Shown here piece by piece: positions 1 through 10,652 of a DNA stretch of 64,000 nucleotides. Origin of the DNA: Paenibacillus sabinae T27 (GTDB lineage: Bacteria; Bacillota; Bacilli; Paenibacillales; Paenibacillaceae); assembly GCF_000612505.1 (NCBI RefSeq), contig NZ_CP004078.1, positions 15,001 to 79,000 of the forward strand, given 5' to 3'. Made by a program: the position numbers and the translations under genes. The notes below the pieces were generated by a model. That model saw only the letters and a program-made list of their open reading frames with translations, was not told the DNA's origin and made no database searches. Within the stretch, counting starts at the first letter, position 1. The number at the start of each line of letters is the position of its first letter.

Positions 1-1726
<1,726 letters not shown>

Positions 1727-1776
1727 AATAACGCAATGTTTCGTTTCGATCCAGTTTTCAGGTGATCAAGCCTGCC

Positions 1777-1893
1777 GTTTGGTGGCGATGGCGGAGGGGT
1801 TCCACGCGTACCCATCCCGAACACGACCGTTAAGCCCTCCAGCGCCGATGGTACTTGGACCGAAGGGTCCTGGGAGAGTAGGACGCCGCCAAG
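1777..1893 (+). rRNA. 5S ribosomal RNA
   Basis: A 117-nt sequence about 50 nt after the 23S end carries the diagnostic 5S segments: GGTGGCGATGGCGGAGGGG at the start, CCCATCCCGAACACG in loop B/helix III, and GAGAGTAGGACGCCGCC at the 3' end. It lies in the order expected for an rRNA operon and is followed by a strong terminator. The ends are set by pairing of the terminal stem and could be off by a few bases. Confidence 0.95.
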
Positions 1894-1898
1894 CACAT

Positions 1899-1930
1899 AA
1901 ACCACTGCTGAGTTTCAGCAGTGGTTTTTT
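1899..1930 (+). terminator. Rho-independent terminator of the rRNA operon
   Basis: A perfect 13-bp stem (AAACCACTGCTGA pairing with TCAGCAGTGGTTT) has a 3-nt loop and is followed by a T run, directly after 5S rRNA. Confidence 0.93.
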
Positions 1931-1956
1931 GTATAAACAAAGAGGGGATGAGGAGG

Positions 1957-2223
1957 ATGAAGAAGCAAGCGGCGATTAGTATAGACCGTCTCGTTCATCT
2001 TGTGTTAATGGTGCGTGATATCCAAAAGACAATAACCCTCTAAGAAAAGTTGCTTGGTATGGAGGTCGTTCCATTCGGGGAGGGACGTTAGCATGAGCTT
2101 GGCAAGGAATTTGACCCCAAAGTACAGTCTCCGACTCCCGGTTCAGCGGACGGGAGCGCAGGGACCAATCGAATCCGGCCAACCATACATAATGTGTTAA
2201 TTAAAGGGCAGGAAATCGCTTGA
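1957..2223 (+). pseudogene. Decayed VOC-family (glyoxalase/bleomycin-resistance type) gene
   Basis: Read in frame from the ATG at 1957, right after an AGGAGG at 1951, the translation gives recognisable blocks of a small VOC-superfamily protein. These are DRLVHLVLMVRDIQKT, then EKLLGMEVVPFGEGR, then HELGKEFDPKVQSPTPGSAD. An in-frame TAA follows the first block and a TAG the second. The segment that normally links GEGR to the HE..GKEF motif is missing, and the second half of the domain is lost. The family assignment rests on remembered VOC consensus, not on a search. It is a relic next to an rRNA operon, with no evidence of function. Confidence 0.7.
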
Positions 2224-2388
2224 ATGGGGTGACATTTTTGTTACCGACATGGCGTTTGATCAAAGTATAATGGAAAAGTGCAAATTAAAGCATAACCTTA
2301 ATACGAATGAACTACTTATAAAATTCATTTGTTGAATTTGTTCCTGTGTCTTTAGTAGCAGGGTAAGAGGGTAAGGAGGATTTAAGGT

Positions 2389-2802
2389 ATGAAGCGAGCA
2401 CGAACGCTGTGGACGCTCTTTATTTTAGGTATGGTTGTTGTAATGCTGGCGGGGTGCGGATCCAGTAAACTTTCCTGGGAATCATTTGAGGGGGCTCTTA
2501 ACGAAAAAAGCTTCCCTGTACCGAAGGAAGCGAATTCTCCGGATCGGACCACGACAAACGCGGCTATGGACTACGTACGCTATACGCTGCCGGGATTAAA
2601 GGAGAAGGACAGCATTCCGGAGCCTTATATTAAAGCTATCCAGGATTGGGGCTGGCATGAACTTACGGAAGACAAGACTTCAAGTTCGCATGTGTTCAAG
2701 AAAGAGCAGCTTATTGTCCATTTAACGATCCATGACGGTTATTTTATTGTGATGGTTCCAAAAGACAAAAAAACGACCGCCCAGAGTTTGGGCGGCTCAT
2801 AG
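2389..2802 (+). CDS. Putative lipoprotein of unknown function
   Basis: This encodes a 137-residue protein. It has a basic N-terminus, a hydrophobic stretch and the lipobox LAGC at about residues 20-23, so it should be lipid-anchored on the outside of the membrane after signal peptidase II cleavage. The remaining ~115 residues are polar, with no transmembrane segment or domain I recognise. A good ribosome-binding site (AAGGAGGA) precedes the ATG. A TATAAT at 2266-2271 could be a -10 element, but no convincing -35 accompanies it. It stands alone between the VOC relic and a converging minus-strand gene, and shares a hairpin terminator with the latter. The lipoprotein call is firm; the function is unknown. 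Confidence 0.8.
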   Translation: MKRARTLWTLFILGMVVVMLAGCGSSKLSWESFEGALNEKSFPVPKEANSPDRTTTNAAMDYVRYTLPGLKEKDSIPEPYIKAIQDWGWHELTEDKTSSSHVFKKEQLIVHLTIHDGYFIVMVPKDKKTTAQSLGGS

Positions 2803-2810
2803 GCAGCAGA

Positions 2811-2842
2811 AATCGCCATCCTAAGGGATGGCGATTCTATTT
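2811..2842 (+). terminator. Bidirectional hairpin terminator between converging genes
   Basis: A perfect 11-bp stem (AATCGCCATCC / GGATGGCGATT) with a 4-nt loop and a T-rich tail (TCTATTT) lies after the lipoprotein gene. It is also 58 nt beyond the stop of the minus-strand membrane-protein gene, so it may serve both. Confidence 0.75.
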
Positions 2843-2899
2843 CCTCACGGATACAAGCGCGGGTAAGCATGGAATCAGCATATTTTGAGAAGAAAGGCG

Positions 2900-3421
2900 T
2901 TACTGCGAATAACATGAAACATCGGCGGGATTAAACTTCAGCATATCATCCTGTCTTCTCCAACCCGTCCGCACCAGAGCGTAGAACCTCGGAGCCAACA
3001 GCCATAGATGCATGAAAGCCAAGGAAAGAGTAAAAGCGGGCGGAGACCAGATGATAAACAGCGCCGTAAACGAAAGACCGATCCAGAAATTATGAAGCTG
3101 AACCTTGCGGAAGAGGCCGCAGCTGATGTATTGATCCGGCATGAAACCGGGCCAGGGCAGCTTAAAGGAGTTACGCCAGCGTTTGGCAATCGGATAGCCC
3201 GCAATCAACAGCACAGACCGGGAAACGACATATTGAATCCACAGAATAACCGGAACAGCGATTACAAAATAGAATAAACCGGCCGGCGAAACAAAAACGG
3301 AGTCCAGGACGACAAAAAGGATGGGAAGCGCGGCGTAGATCCTTAGAGCGTAAGGGTGAATGACCGTTTTTTTGAGAAGTTTATAATGGTAAAAGGTTGC
3401 TCCTTTATTCGTCGGTTCCAT
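2900..3421 (-). CDS. Uncharacterised integral membrane protein
   Basis: This encodes a protein of 173 residues. Start ATG at 3421 is preferred over the one at 3427 because the GGAGG on this strand sits 6 nt before it; the upstream ATG touches the GGAGG. Hydrophobic segments lie at about residues 28-47, 50-78 and 110-145, giving an estimated four membrane spans with basic loops between them. I do not recognise the family. It is one of only three minus-strand genes in the window, and it converges on the lipoprotein gene. The length, RBS and clean hydrophobic pattern argue that it is real. Confidence 0.72.
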   Translation of the reverse strand: MEPTNKGATFYHYKLLKKTVIHPYALRIYAALPILFVVLDSVFVSPAGLFYFVIAVPVILWIQYVVSRSVLLIAGYPIAKRWRNSFKLPWPGFMPDQYISCGLFRKVQLHNFWIGLSFTALFIIWSPPAFTLSLAFMHLWLLAPRFYALVRTGWRRQDDMLKFNPADVSCYSQ

Positions 3422-3562
3422 ACCCATCCTCCAAATCGCATATCTCTTATCCCTACTATCGGCAATTTTAATGAATTTATTAAATATTATAGGTCAGAGC
3501 CGGTCAATGCAGGCCTCGCTTGAAAGAAAAGGGATTCAAGGATATGAAAAAACTATGAAAGG

Positions 3563-3592
3563 GTTTAAAATGATAGGAAGTGAAGCATACTG
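3563..3592 (+). promoter_or_regulatory. Sigma-F-like promoter of csfB
   Basis: GTTTA at 3563-3567 fits the sigma-F -35 consensus (GYWTA). After exactly 15 nt comes AAGCATACTG at 3583-3592, which matches the 3' part of the -10 consensus (GGNRANAHTR) but lacks its leading GG. In B. subtilis csfB is a forespore, sigma-F-transcribed gene, so the motif fits its expected control. The assignment is by eye. Confidence 0.45.
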
Positions 3593-3620
3593 TTCTTAAA
3601 AGGACCAAGGTGGGATTTCG

Positions 3621-3812
3621 ATGGAACAAGAAAATGCTAAAACCGAAACCTGCATTATATGCGGGCAGGAGAAGGAAGAGGGCATTCGCATCGTGTCGCA
3701 GTTTATTTGCGAGGATTGCGAGGCTGAGATGGTAAGAACCGAGGCGGAGGACGCCAAATACCGCTTTTTTATCGGACGGATGAAAAAAATCGGACTGCAG
3801 AAGAATGCATAA
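3621..3812 (+). CDS. csfB: Anti-sigma-G factor Gin (CsfB)
   Basis: This encodes a 63-residue protein with two CxxC pairs (C11/C14 and C30/C33), the zinc-finger layout of Gin/CsfB. In B. subtilis Gin binds and inhibits sigma-G in the forespore until engulfment is complete, and it also acts on sigma-E. Length and cysteine spacing match the family, and an AAGGTGGG ribosome-binding site precedes the ATG. It opens the conserved csfB-yaaO-tmk block, although xpaC and yaaN, which sit between csfB and yaaO in B. subtilis, are absent. A sigma-F-like promoter lies just upstream. Confidence 0.87.
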   Translation: MEQENAKTETCIICGQEKEEGIRIVSQFICEDCEAEMVRTEAEDAKYRFFIGRMKKIGLQKNA

Positions 3813-4019
3813 GACCCCCCCAATGGGGTGCTGCTGCTTTGCCGTAACGCTGCAACAAGGCGTATCGTTTATATCAGGCTTTACAATACGGCTTTCCCTG
3901 GCGGAGATTACAGGAGAGGCCGTTTTTGCTTGTGAGTAAGGCGGCAAATACAGGGCATAGGCGGGGGAGCGGATATCGGTTAAAATAAAGATAGGCCGGT
4001 GTGGAAGGATTTGCGATCA

Positions 4020-5573
4020 ATGAAAGACGAAGAGCGCCAAAGCGCGCCATTATATGAAATGCTCGAACGCTACAAAGCGGAAGGAAAGATTTCATTTCAT
4101 GTGCCGGGTCATAAGAATGGTCAGGCATATCGGACGGATAAAAGCGCCGGCTTGCTGGATGAGGTTATGACGGCGGATATTACCGAAATTTCGGGGAGCG
4201 ATGATCTGCATCACCCCGAGGGCGTTATTCTGGAGGCGCAGAGACTCGCGGCGGATTGTTTTGGGGCCGAGGAAAGCTTCTTTCTCGTAGGAGGAAGCAC
4301 AGCGGGAAACCTCGCACTGATCTTGACGGTATGCGCCGAGCCGGGGACCGTGCTGCTGGTGCAGCGCAATGTGCACAAGTCCGTTATTAACGGGCTTATG
4401 CTGGCGGGAGCGCGTGCGGTTTTTCTCGATCCGCTGCTGGATGACAGCAGCGGCCTTGCCGTCGCACCGTCCGAGGAGACGGTGCGCAAAGCGCTGGCGG
4501 CCTGGCCGGAGGCCGCCGGCCTGCTGGTGACCATGCCGAACTACTACGGCATGGGAAGCGACCTTGCGCCCCTCGCGCGGGCCTGTCACGACAGCGGCGT
4601 GCCGCTGCTGGTCGACGAGGCGCATGGGGCGCACTACGGGCAGCACCCGGAGCTGCCGCCGGGTGCTTTAAGCTGCGGCGCGGACGGCGTCGTGCAGTCC
4701 ACGCACAAGATGCTCGCGGCGATGACCATGGGCGCAATGCTCCATGTTCAGGGGCCGCGGCTCGACCGCGCCCTGCTGCGGCAGCGGCTCGCCATGGTGC
4801 AGAGCTCCAGCCCATCATACCCCGTGATGGCTTCGCTAGATCTGGCGCGCCGGCTGCTGCACTCGCGGCGCGCCGATGCCTTCACGGCGGGGCTGGCCGC
4901 CGTGGAAACGGTGCAGCGCGGCCTGGCGGAGCTGCCGCGCTTTAAGGCGCTGCGGCCGCAGGCGCCGCAGCGGCACACCGGCGGAGGCGAATCGGAAGTC
5001 TCCGCCCCCGGGCAGGCGCCGCGAAGCCGAAGCGGCGCCTACACCACGCAGGACCCCTTCAAAGTCGTCATTTATGACGCCACCGGGGTCCTGAGCGGAT
5101 TCGAGCTGCAGGCCGAGCTCGAAAGGAGGGGCTGCGTGCCGGAAATGAGCGATGAACGGCACGTGGTGCTGCTCTTCAGCCTCGGTTCACGGGCTGAAGA
5201 TGCCGTCTCGCTGCTTGCGGCGCTGCGGGACATCGACAGGGAGTGCCCGCCAGGCCGCCCTGCCACCTCCGGTTCCACTCCTGTTTCCACGTGGAACAAT
5301 TTTGAACCTCGCTCTTTACCGGCGCCGGTTCAATTTTCCCTAAGACCCGTCGGGGAGGAAGAAACGGAATGCATCAAGCTTGAAGAGAGCGAGGGCAGGG
5401 TCGCGGCAGAGATGGTCATCCCTTATCCGCCGGGCATCCCGCTGCTCTATCCGGGCGAGGTTATTACCGGGGAAATAAACCGCAGGCTGCGAAGCCTGGC
5501 AGAAGCGGGGGCAAGGTTTCATTCCGTGTCCGATCTGGCTTTGCAGACGATAAAGGTATATATAACACGGTAG
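4020..5573 (+). CDS. yaaO: Orn/Lys/Arg decarboxylase-family PLP enzyme (YaaO-like)
   Basis: This encodes a 517-residue fold-type I PLP enzyme. The N-terminal FHVPGHKNG motif, the DEAHGAHYG segment and the STHKMLAAMT Schiff-base motif (lysine near residue 230) are all present. Start ATG 4020 has GGAAGGA 10 nt upstream; GTG 3999 is an alternative. Family members decarboxylate basic amino acids, feeding polyamine synthesis, but the YaaO substrate is not established. Two low-complexity, very GC-rich inserts (about residues 317-345 and 405-447) interrupt the C-terminal half without breaking the frame. It sits directly upstream of tmk, as in B. subtilis. Confidence 0.88.
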   Translation: MKDEERQSAPLYEMLERYKAEGKISFHVPGHKNGQAYRTDKSAGLLDEVMTADITEISGSDDLHHPEGVILEAQRLAADCFGAEESFFLVGGSTAGNLALILTVCAEPGTVLLVQRNVHKSVINGLMLAGARAVFLDPLLDDSSGLAVAPSEETVRKALAAWPEAAGLLVTMPNYYGMGSDLAPLARACHDSGVPLLVDEAHGAHYGQHPELPPGALSCGADGVVQSTHKMLAAMTMGAMLHVQGPRLDRALLRQRLAMVQSSSPSYPVMASLDLARRLLHSRRADAFTAGLAAVETVQRGLAELPRFKALRPQAPQRHTGGGESEVSAPGQAPRSRSGAYTTQDPFKVVIYDATGVLSGFELQAELERRGCVPEMSDERHVVLLFSLGSRAEDAVSLLAALRDIDRECPPGRPATSGSTPVSTWNNFEPRSLPAPVQFSLRPVGEEETECIKLEESEGRVAAEMVIPYPPGIPLLYPGEVITGEINRRLRSLAEAGARFHSVSDLALQTIKVYITR

Positions 5574-5686
5574 AAATATAGAGCCGCCGCATATAGTAAC
5601 ATAGGGCTGCATAGTCAGCACGGATACTTTTTTTGCGGAGGGCAAGAATTATAAGCATTGGAATAAAGAAAGGCGGAGTGACGTTA

Positions 5687-6328
5687 TTGGGCCGGGAAGG
5701 ATTTTTTATTACACTTGAGGGCGGAGAAGGATCGGGCAAAACAACGATCATAGGCAGGCTGGCCGCTTATTTGCAGAACCGCTCCCTTCCTTATTTAATT
5801 ACCCGGGAGCCGGGCGGCATTGAGATTGCCGAGAAGATCCGTTCCATTATACTTGACCCAGCCCATACGGCAATGGATGCGCGAACTGAAGCGCTGCTGT
5901 ATGCCGCATCAAGAAGCCAGCATTTGGCCGAAAGAGTGGAGCCGGCGCTGAAGGCCGGACTTATTGTGCTGTGCGACCGATTTGTGGACAGCAGCCTTGT
6001 CTATCAGGGCTATGCCAGAGGTTTGGGCATGGAGGAGGTACGGGCGATCAACCAGTTCGCCACCGGCGGACGGATGCCCGACCTCACCTTTTATCTGGAT
6101 ATCGAACCGGAAGTGGGACTGGCAAGAATTACGGCCAGCGGAGACCGTGAGATCAACCGGCTGGATCTGGAGAGCCTTGCCTTTCATCAAAAGGTTAGAG
6201 AAGGCTATCGCATGATTGCCGAGGCCAATCCCCGGCGGATTGTTACTTTGGATGCCGGCCGGCCGCTGCATGTGGTCGAACGGGAGCTTATTCATACCCT
6301 TGAGGACAGGCTGTTAAAGGATTTTTAA
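5687..6328 (+). CDS. tmk: Thymidylate kinase
   Basis: This enzyme phosphorylates dTMP to dTDP with ATP in the cytoplasm. The P-loop is visible as GGEGSGKTT, followed by TREPGG, and the substrate segment DRFVDSSLVYQGYARGLG lies near residue 93. The protein is 213 residues, normal for the family. TTG 5687 is chosen as start because AAAGGCGGA lies 9 nt upstream and it places the P-loop at the usual distance from the N-terminus. The frame could be extended to TTG 5633, but that adds residues the family lacks. It precedes darA as in B. subtilis. Confidence 0.93.
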   Translation: MGREGFFITLEGGEGSGKTTIIGRLAAYLQNRSLPYLITREPGGIEIAEKIRSIILDPAHTAMDARTEALLYAASRSQHLAERVEPALKAGLIVLCDRFVDSSLVYQGYARGLGMEEVRAINQFATGGRMPDLTFYLDIEPEVGLARITASGDREINRLDLESLAFHQKVREGYRMIAEANPRRIVTLDAGRPLHVVERELIHTLEDRLLKDF

Positions 6329-6460
6329 ACTTTGTTGTCTAATATATTATATAAAGCGGCCATTTCTTCTCAAGAAAAAGATATCAGGATTCAGGTTCCC
6401 CGCATAGTATCTGGTATGATTGAAGTTCATTCTTCACTTTGTGGGACTATCACAAAATAA

Positions 6461-6811
<351 letters not shown>

Positions 6812-6914
6812 GCATCAGCGGGAAGAAACGGCTGGGCGAATACGTAATCGGCAGCCGTTTCCCGTTCGATTTCATGCATGATATCAATTGGCATAGAAGG
6901 GCGATGGGCGACCC

Positions 6915-7358
6915 ATGAAGATTAATCCGGGCTTCAGGCCTTTAAAGAATGAACTGCCCCTAACTGAAAATGCGAACAAGCCGGTTCAGCAAAAAACGTT
7001 CTCCGATGTATTCCAGCAGCATGGCGAACAGGCGACACGGGATGAATTAACCCGTCAAATTCAGGAGATCCAGACCCAAGGCGAGCGTCTTTCCAAATCA
7101 ATGACGATACGCGAACTCGCGATTTACCGGGTCATGGTCAAAAAATTTCTCGAAGAGACGGCACGCCGCGGTGTAAGGATTAAAGATACCAAAGGCTGGG
7201 ACCGGAGGGGACGCGGCAAACGATATAAGCTGCTGGAGGAAATCGACGCCGCTTTGCTGACGCTTGCTGATGAGCTGCTTGAGAGCGAGCAGGGGCGAAT
7301 CGAACTGCTGGGCAAGGTAGGCGAAATTCGCGGTATGCTGATTAACCTTTCTTTTTAA
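6915..7358 (+). CDS. yaaR: YaaR family protein (DUF327)
   Basis: This encodes 147 residues, mostly predicted alpha-helical and highly charged. The central region around SMTIRELAIYRVMVKKFLEE and the C-terminal segment LLGKVGEIRGMLINLSF match my recollection of the DUF327/YaaR family. No catalytic motif is visible and no function is established. Position between darA and holB is conserved with B. subtilis. The start ATG follows a weak purine-rich stretch and lies 104 nt after darA; holB begins 18 nt beyond the stop, suggesting co-transcription. Confidence 0.82.
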   Translation: MKINPGFRPLKNELPLTENANKPVQQKTFSDVFQQHGEQATRDELTRQIQEIQTQGERLSKSMTIRELAIYRVMVKKFLEETARRGVRIKDTKGWDRRGRGKRYKLLEEIDAALLTLADELLESEQGRIELLGKVGEIRGMLINLSF

Positions 7359-7376
7359 CGGCTATAGGAGGATAGT

Positions 7377-8351
7377 ATGCCTTTTGACGATATATTGGGA
7401 CAGACAACCGCCAAGCAGATTTTGCAAAATTCACTGCGTACGGATACGCTGGGTCATGCTTATTTGTTCAGCGGTCCGGCGGGCAGTGGTCAAATGAAGA
7501 CGGCGCTTACGCTCGCCCAAGCGATTTTTTGCAAGACTCTCAAGGATGACGCCTGCGGTGAATGTCTGGAGTGCCGGAAGGTCCAGCATGGCAATCATCC
7601 GGATTTAAAGATAATTTCGCCGGAAGGCAGCAGCATCAAAATCGATCAGATCCGCGAATTACAGCGGGTCTTTTCATATCGTGCCGAGGGAGGCAATCCG
7701 AAGGTCTACATTATAGATCAAGCGGACAAAATGACGGTTCAGGCCGCCAACAGCCTGCTCAAATTTTTGGAAGAGCCCCCGGTTCCTGCGGTTGCCGTGC
7801 TGATTGCAGATAACAGCCAATCGCTGCTTCCGACCATCCAGTCAAGAACCCAGCGCGTGCCGTTTGCGCCGCTGCCTCCGGAGATGATGCTTCAGGCTTT
7901 GTCGGATGAAGGAGTCCCCGCTCCTCTTGCGCGCTGTGCGGTATCTTTGGCCTCCGGACTGGAAGGATGCAAAGAGCTTTTGGAGCAGAATTGGTTTGCA
8001 GAAATGAGAAATCTAGTGTTACAATTAGCGAAGGAGTCTTTGGGCAAGAACGGCTCGGCGGTGACGACCGCGGGTCAGAGGCTGTTCAAGACCGGGCTCG
8101 GTGAGCATTTGGATACCTTGTTCAGTATGTTCCACCTGTGGTTTAAAGACATGCTGTACTTCCTGTATCGAAAACACGATAGCATCGTTTTCATAGATCA
8201 ATTGGACCTCATATCCAATTACGCCAGAACGCGTACTTCTTCGGAGTGGGTGGCTTATATGGAGTTTGCTGCCGAGAGCAAGAAGAAGCTGCGCTTCAAT
8301 GTTAATGCCCAGCTTTGTCTGGAGCAGTTTTTGATACGTCTGGAAAGCTAA
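7377..8351 (+). CDS. holB: DNA polymerase III subunit delta'
   Basis: This clamp-loader subunit has 324 residues and an N-terminal AAA+ domain. The N-terminal DDILGQTTAKQIL and the HAYLFSGPAGSGQMKTALTL region carry a modified P-loop; the usual GK is replaced by QMK, consistent with a non-ATP-binding delta'. A zinc-binding segment (CGECLECRKVQHGNHPD) and the EEPP motif near residue 137 follow. Delta' helps open and load the sliding clamp during replication. AGGAGG precedes the ATG. It is followed, after a 230-nt gap, by ricT, the B. subtilis order. Confidence 0.92.
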   Translation: MPFDDILGQTTAKQILQNSLRTDTLGHAYLFSGPAGSGQMKTALTLAQAIFCKTLKDDACGECLECRKVQHGNHPDLKIISPEGSSIKIDQIRELQRVFSYRAEGGNPKVYIIDQADKMTVQAANSLLKFLEEPPVPAVAVLIADNSQSLLPTIQSRTQRVPFAPLPPEMMLQALSDEGVPAPLARCAVSLASGLEGCKELLEQNWFAEMRNLVLQLAKESLGKNGSAVTTAGQRLFKTGLGEHLDTLFSMFHLWFKDMLYFLYRKHDSIVFIDQLDLISNYARTRTSSEWVAYMEFAAESKKKLRFNVNAQLCLEQFLIRLES

Positions 8352-8584
8352 AGAACATTTTGTTTACGCTTCCTGCGTGGCAGCTTCAAGAAGCAACACT
8401 TGGTCTGATATACGGTATGCGCCTGAAAGCGATACTTGTGTCGCTGCTTATTAAGCCTTTGCTTGGACGACAGAAGTGGTACATCCGTTCTTCTTGTGTT
8501 AACGGTTAAGGAAGAACAAGCATGAAACATCATGGAGCGGACTTGCTGGGGTTCCTTCACCGGCAGACAAGGAGGGTAATTTTG

Positions 8585-9385
8585 TTGTACAGCGTAGTCG
8601 GTGTCCGCTTCAAAAAGGCGGGTAAAATATATTATTTCGATCCTTTGGATTTGCCGATTGAGCAGGATCAATGCGTGATCGTCGAAACGGCGCGGGGGGT
8701 TGAATATGGCAAGGTCGTTGTAGGCAAAAAAGAAGTTCCGGAAGACGATGTCGTCCTTCCGCTCAAGAAAGTGATGCGCATCGCCGGTGATGGTGACGCG
8801 AGTGTAGTGGAGGAGAACAGGCAGGCGGCTAAGGACGCTTTTGCAACCTGTTTAAATAAAATCCGCGATCATGGCCTCAAAATGAAGCTGGTGGACGTGG
8901 AATTTACGTTTGACCGCAACAAGATCATTTTTTATTTCACGGCGGAAGGCCGGGTGGATTTCCGGGAATTGGTCAAGGATTTGGCCAGCATCTTCCGTAC
9001 CCGCATAGAGCTTCGGCAAATTGGCGTTCGGGATGAAGCCAAGATGCTCGGCGGTCTCGGCCCATGCGGACGGGTACTGTGCTGTTCTTCATGGCTGGGC
9101 GATTTCGAGCCGGTCTCGATCAAGATGGCCAAAGACCAGAGTCTTTCGCTCAATCCGACCAAAATATCCGGACTTTGCGGAAGATTAATGTGCTGCCTGA
9201 AATTTGAGCATGATAACTACGAAAGCGTGAAGGAAGAGCTGCCTTCCGTGGGCAAAATGGTTATCACTTCGTTTGGTGAGGGCAAGGTGGTCGGCATCAA
9301 TAGCGGAAACCGCTCGGTTCATGTACAGTTGTTTGAAGTGGGCAAAGTAAAGGAACTTCCAATGGATGATGTTGTCGTCAAGTAG
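8585..9385 (+). CDS. ricT: RicT (YaaT), regulator of RNase Y-dependent mRNA processing and sporulation
   Basis: With RicA and RicF, RicT forms an Fe-S-containing complex that modulates RNase Y and is needed for normal competence, biofilm formation and sporulation in B. subtilis. Paired-cysteine motifs GPCGRVLCCSSWL and GLCGRLMCCLKFEH are plain. TTG 8585 is chosen as start because it follows AAGGAGGG with 8-nt spacing and gives the family N-terminus YSVVGVRFKKAGKIYYFDP. An upstream ATG at 8522 in the same frame would add residues outside the family. Length from the chosen start is 266 residues. Confidence 0.9.
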   Translation: MYSVVGVRFKKAGKIYYFDPLDLPIEQDQCVIVETARGVEYGKVVVGKKEVPEDDVVLPLKKVMRIAGDGDASVVEENRQAAKDAFATCLNKIRDHGLKMKLVDVEFTFDRNKIIFYFTAEGRVDFRELVKDLASIFRTRIELRQIGVRDEAKMLGGLGPCGRVLCCSSWLGDFEPVSIKMAKDQSLSLNPTKISGLCGRLMCCLKFEHDNYESVKEELPSVGKMVITSFGEGKVVGINSGNRSVHVQLFEVGKVKELPMDDVVVK

Positions 9386-9414
9386 ACCATTAAGGTTACT
9401 TTCGGGGTGGAAAC

Positions 9415-9783
9415 TTGGAAAAGAAAAATATTTTTGCACACATCCAGGAGTTAGAAACGCAAATGGAAACGATGCGTCTAAATCTTGGAGATTGGAAGCA
9501 GGCGGTTAAAGAATTGATGGAAGCGAACCAGCGCCTGACGCTGGAGAATGAGCAGCTGCGCAAAATTTTGAAGAGAGAGGCCCCTTCAGGTCCTTCTTCT
9601 GAAAAAAAGGCTGCCGGAAAGCCTCCCGCACCGAGTGAAATCACTTCGGATGAAGTTGTCGGCGAGGGCTACGATAATCTGGCACGGCTGTATCATGAGG
9701 GCTTTCATATCTGCAATGTGAATTTTGGACATTTGCGTACCGAAGGCGACTGTCTCTTCTGCCTGTCATTCCTTAATAAATGA
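9415..9783 (+). CDS. yabA: Replication initiation control protein YabA
   Basis: YabA restrains DnaA-dependent initiation by bridging DnaA and the DnaN clamp. This copy has 122 residues. An N-terminal leucine-zipper-like coiled coil (about residues 1-45) is followed by a low-complexity linker, then a C-terminal zinc-binding motif [10 protein letters not shown]...DCLFCLSFL. The start is TTG 9415, with GGGGTGG upstream. A terminator follows immediately, so it probably ends a holB-ricT-yabA transcript. Confidence 0.92.
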   Translation: MEKKNIFAHIQELETQMETMRLNLGDWKQAVKELMEANQRLTLENEQLRKILKREAPSGPSSEKKAAGKPPAPSEITSDEVVGEGYDNLARLYHEGFHICNVNFGHLRTEGDCLFCLSFLNK

Positions 9784-9793
9784 GAATATCCAG

Positions 9794-9824
9794 CCGTAGG
9801 AGGATGCCGCCTACGGTTTTTTTA
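9794..9824 (+). terminator. Rho-independent terminator after yabA
   Basis: CCGTAGGAGG pairs with CCGCCTACGG (one mismatch) around a 3-nt loop, followed by seven T residues. Confidence 0.85.
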
Positions 9825-9884
9825 AATATAAGAAATGATTAACCGTCTTATTGAACCTGTCAATGCTGGAAGAGGAGATTAGGA

Positions 9885-10652
9885 ATGAGTAACCGTTTGA
9901 ATGAAGTTCCGCTGCTTCCTACGGAGCGTGTGGACGATCTGTTAACGCATCATTTGCATATTATTCAGAGCGATGAGGTATTCAGCTTCTCCATGGATGC
10001 CGTTCTGCTGGCCCGATTCGCTTCGGTGCCGCCGCGGGGCCGGGTTCTGGATTTATGTACAGGCAATGGGGTCATCCCGCTGCTATTGACCACCCGCACG
10101 GCGGCGGCTATCGAGGGAATTGAAATCCAGCCCCGTCTGGCGGATATGGCCCGCCGAAGTGTGGCGATGAATGGGCTCCAGGAGAGAATTACAATTCATG
10201 AAGGGGATTTGCGGACACTGCATCTTACGGCGGGCTATGGCGTCTATGATGCAATCACGGTAAATCCGCCCTATATGCCGCTGAACGGCAGCGATCTGAA
10301 GCTGAACACCCATCAGGCGATGGCCCGGCATGAAATCGGCTGCACGCTGGAAGAGGTCATTCAGGCATGTGTCCGGCTTGTCCGGACCGGCGGGAAGGTG
10401 AGCATGGTGCACAAGCCGCAGCGGCTGGTCGATATCATCAGCTTAATGCGGAAATATCGACTGGAGCCGAAGACGATCCGTTTTGTGCATCCGCGGGCAA
10501 ATCTGGAGGCCAATATGGTGTTGATCGAAGCGGCCCGAGACGGCAAGCCGGAGGTGCGGCTGCAGCCGCCGCTGATTGTATATACTGATGATAATGAATA
10601 TTGTCCGGAAATTCTGGATATCTACTACGGTACAAAAGAGGTACAGTCATGA
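9885..10652 (+). CDS. tRNA1(Val) A37 N6-methyltransferase-type protein (YabB-like)
   Basis: This is a 255-residue class I SAM-dependent methyltransferase. The SAM motif is seen as VLDLCTGNGVIPLLL, and the catalytic NPPY motif for exocyclic amine methylation as VNPPYMPLN near residue 130. E. coli TrmN6 modifies A37 of tRNA-Val; the B. subtilis homologue is YabB, whose substrate I infer by family. The stop overlaps the rsmI start (ATGA). In B. subtilis the GIY-YIG gene yazA lies between these two genes; it is missing here. Confidence 0.88.
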   Translation: MSNRLNEVPLLPTERVDDLLTHHLHIIQSDEVFSFSMDAVLLARFASVPPRGRVLDLCTGNGVIPLLLTTRTAAAIEGIEIQPRLADMARRSVAMNGLQERITIHEGDLRTLHLTAGYGVYDAITVNPPYMPLNGSDLKLNTHQAMARHEIGCTLEEVIQACVRLVRTGGKVSMVHKPQRLVDIISLMRKYRLEPKTIRFVHPRANLEANMVLIEAARDGKPEVRLQPPLIVYTDDNEYCPEILDIYYGTKEVQS

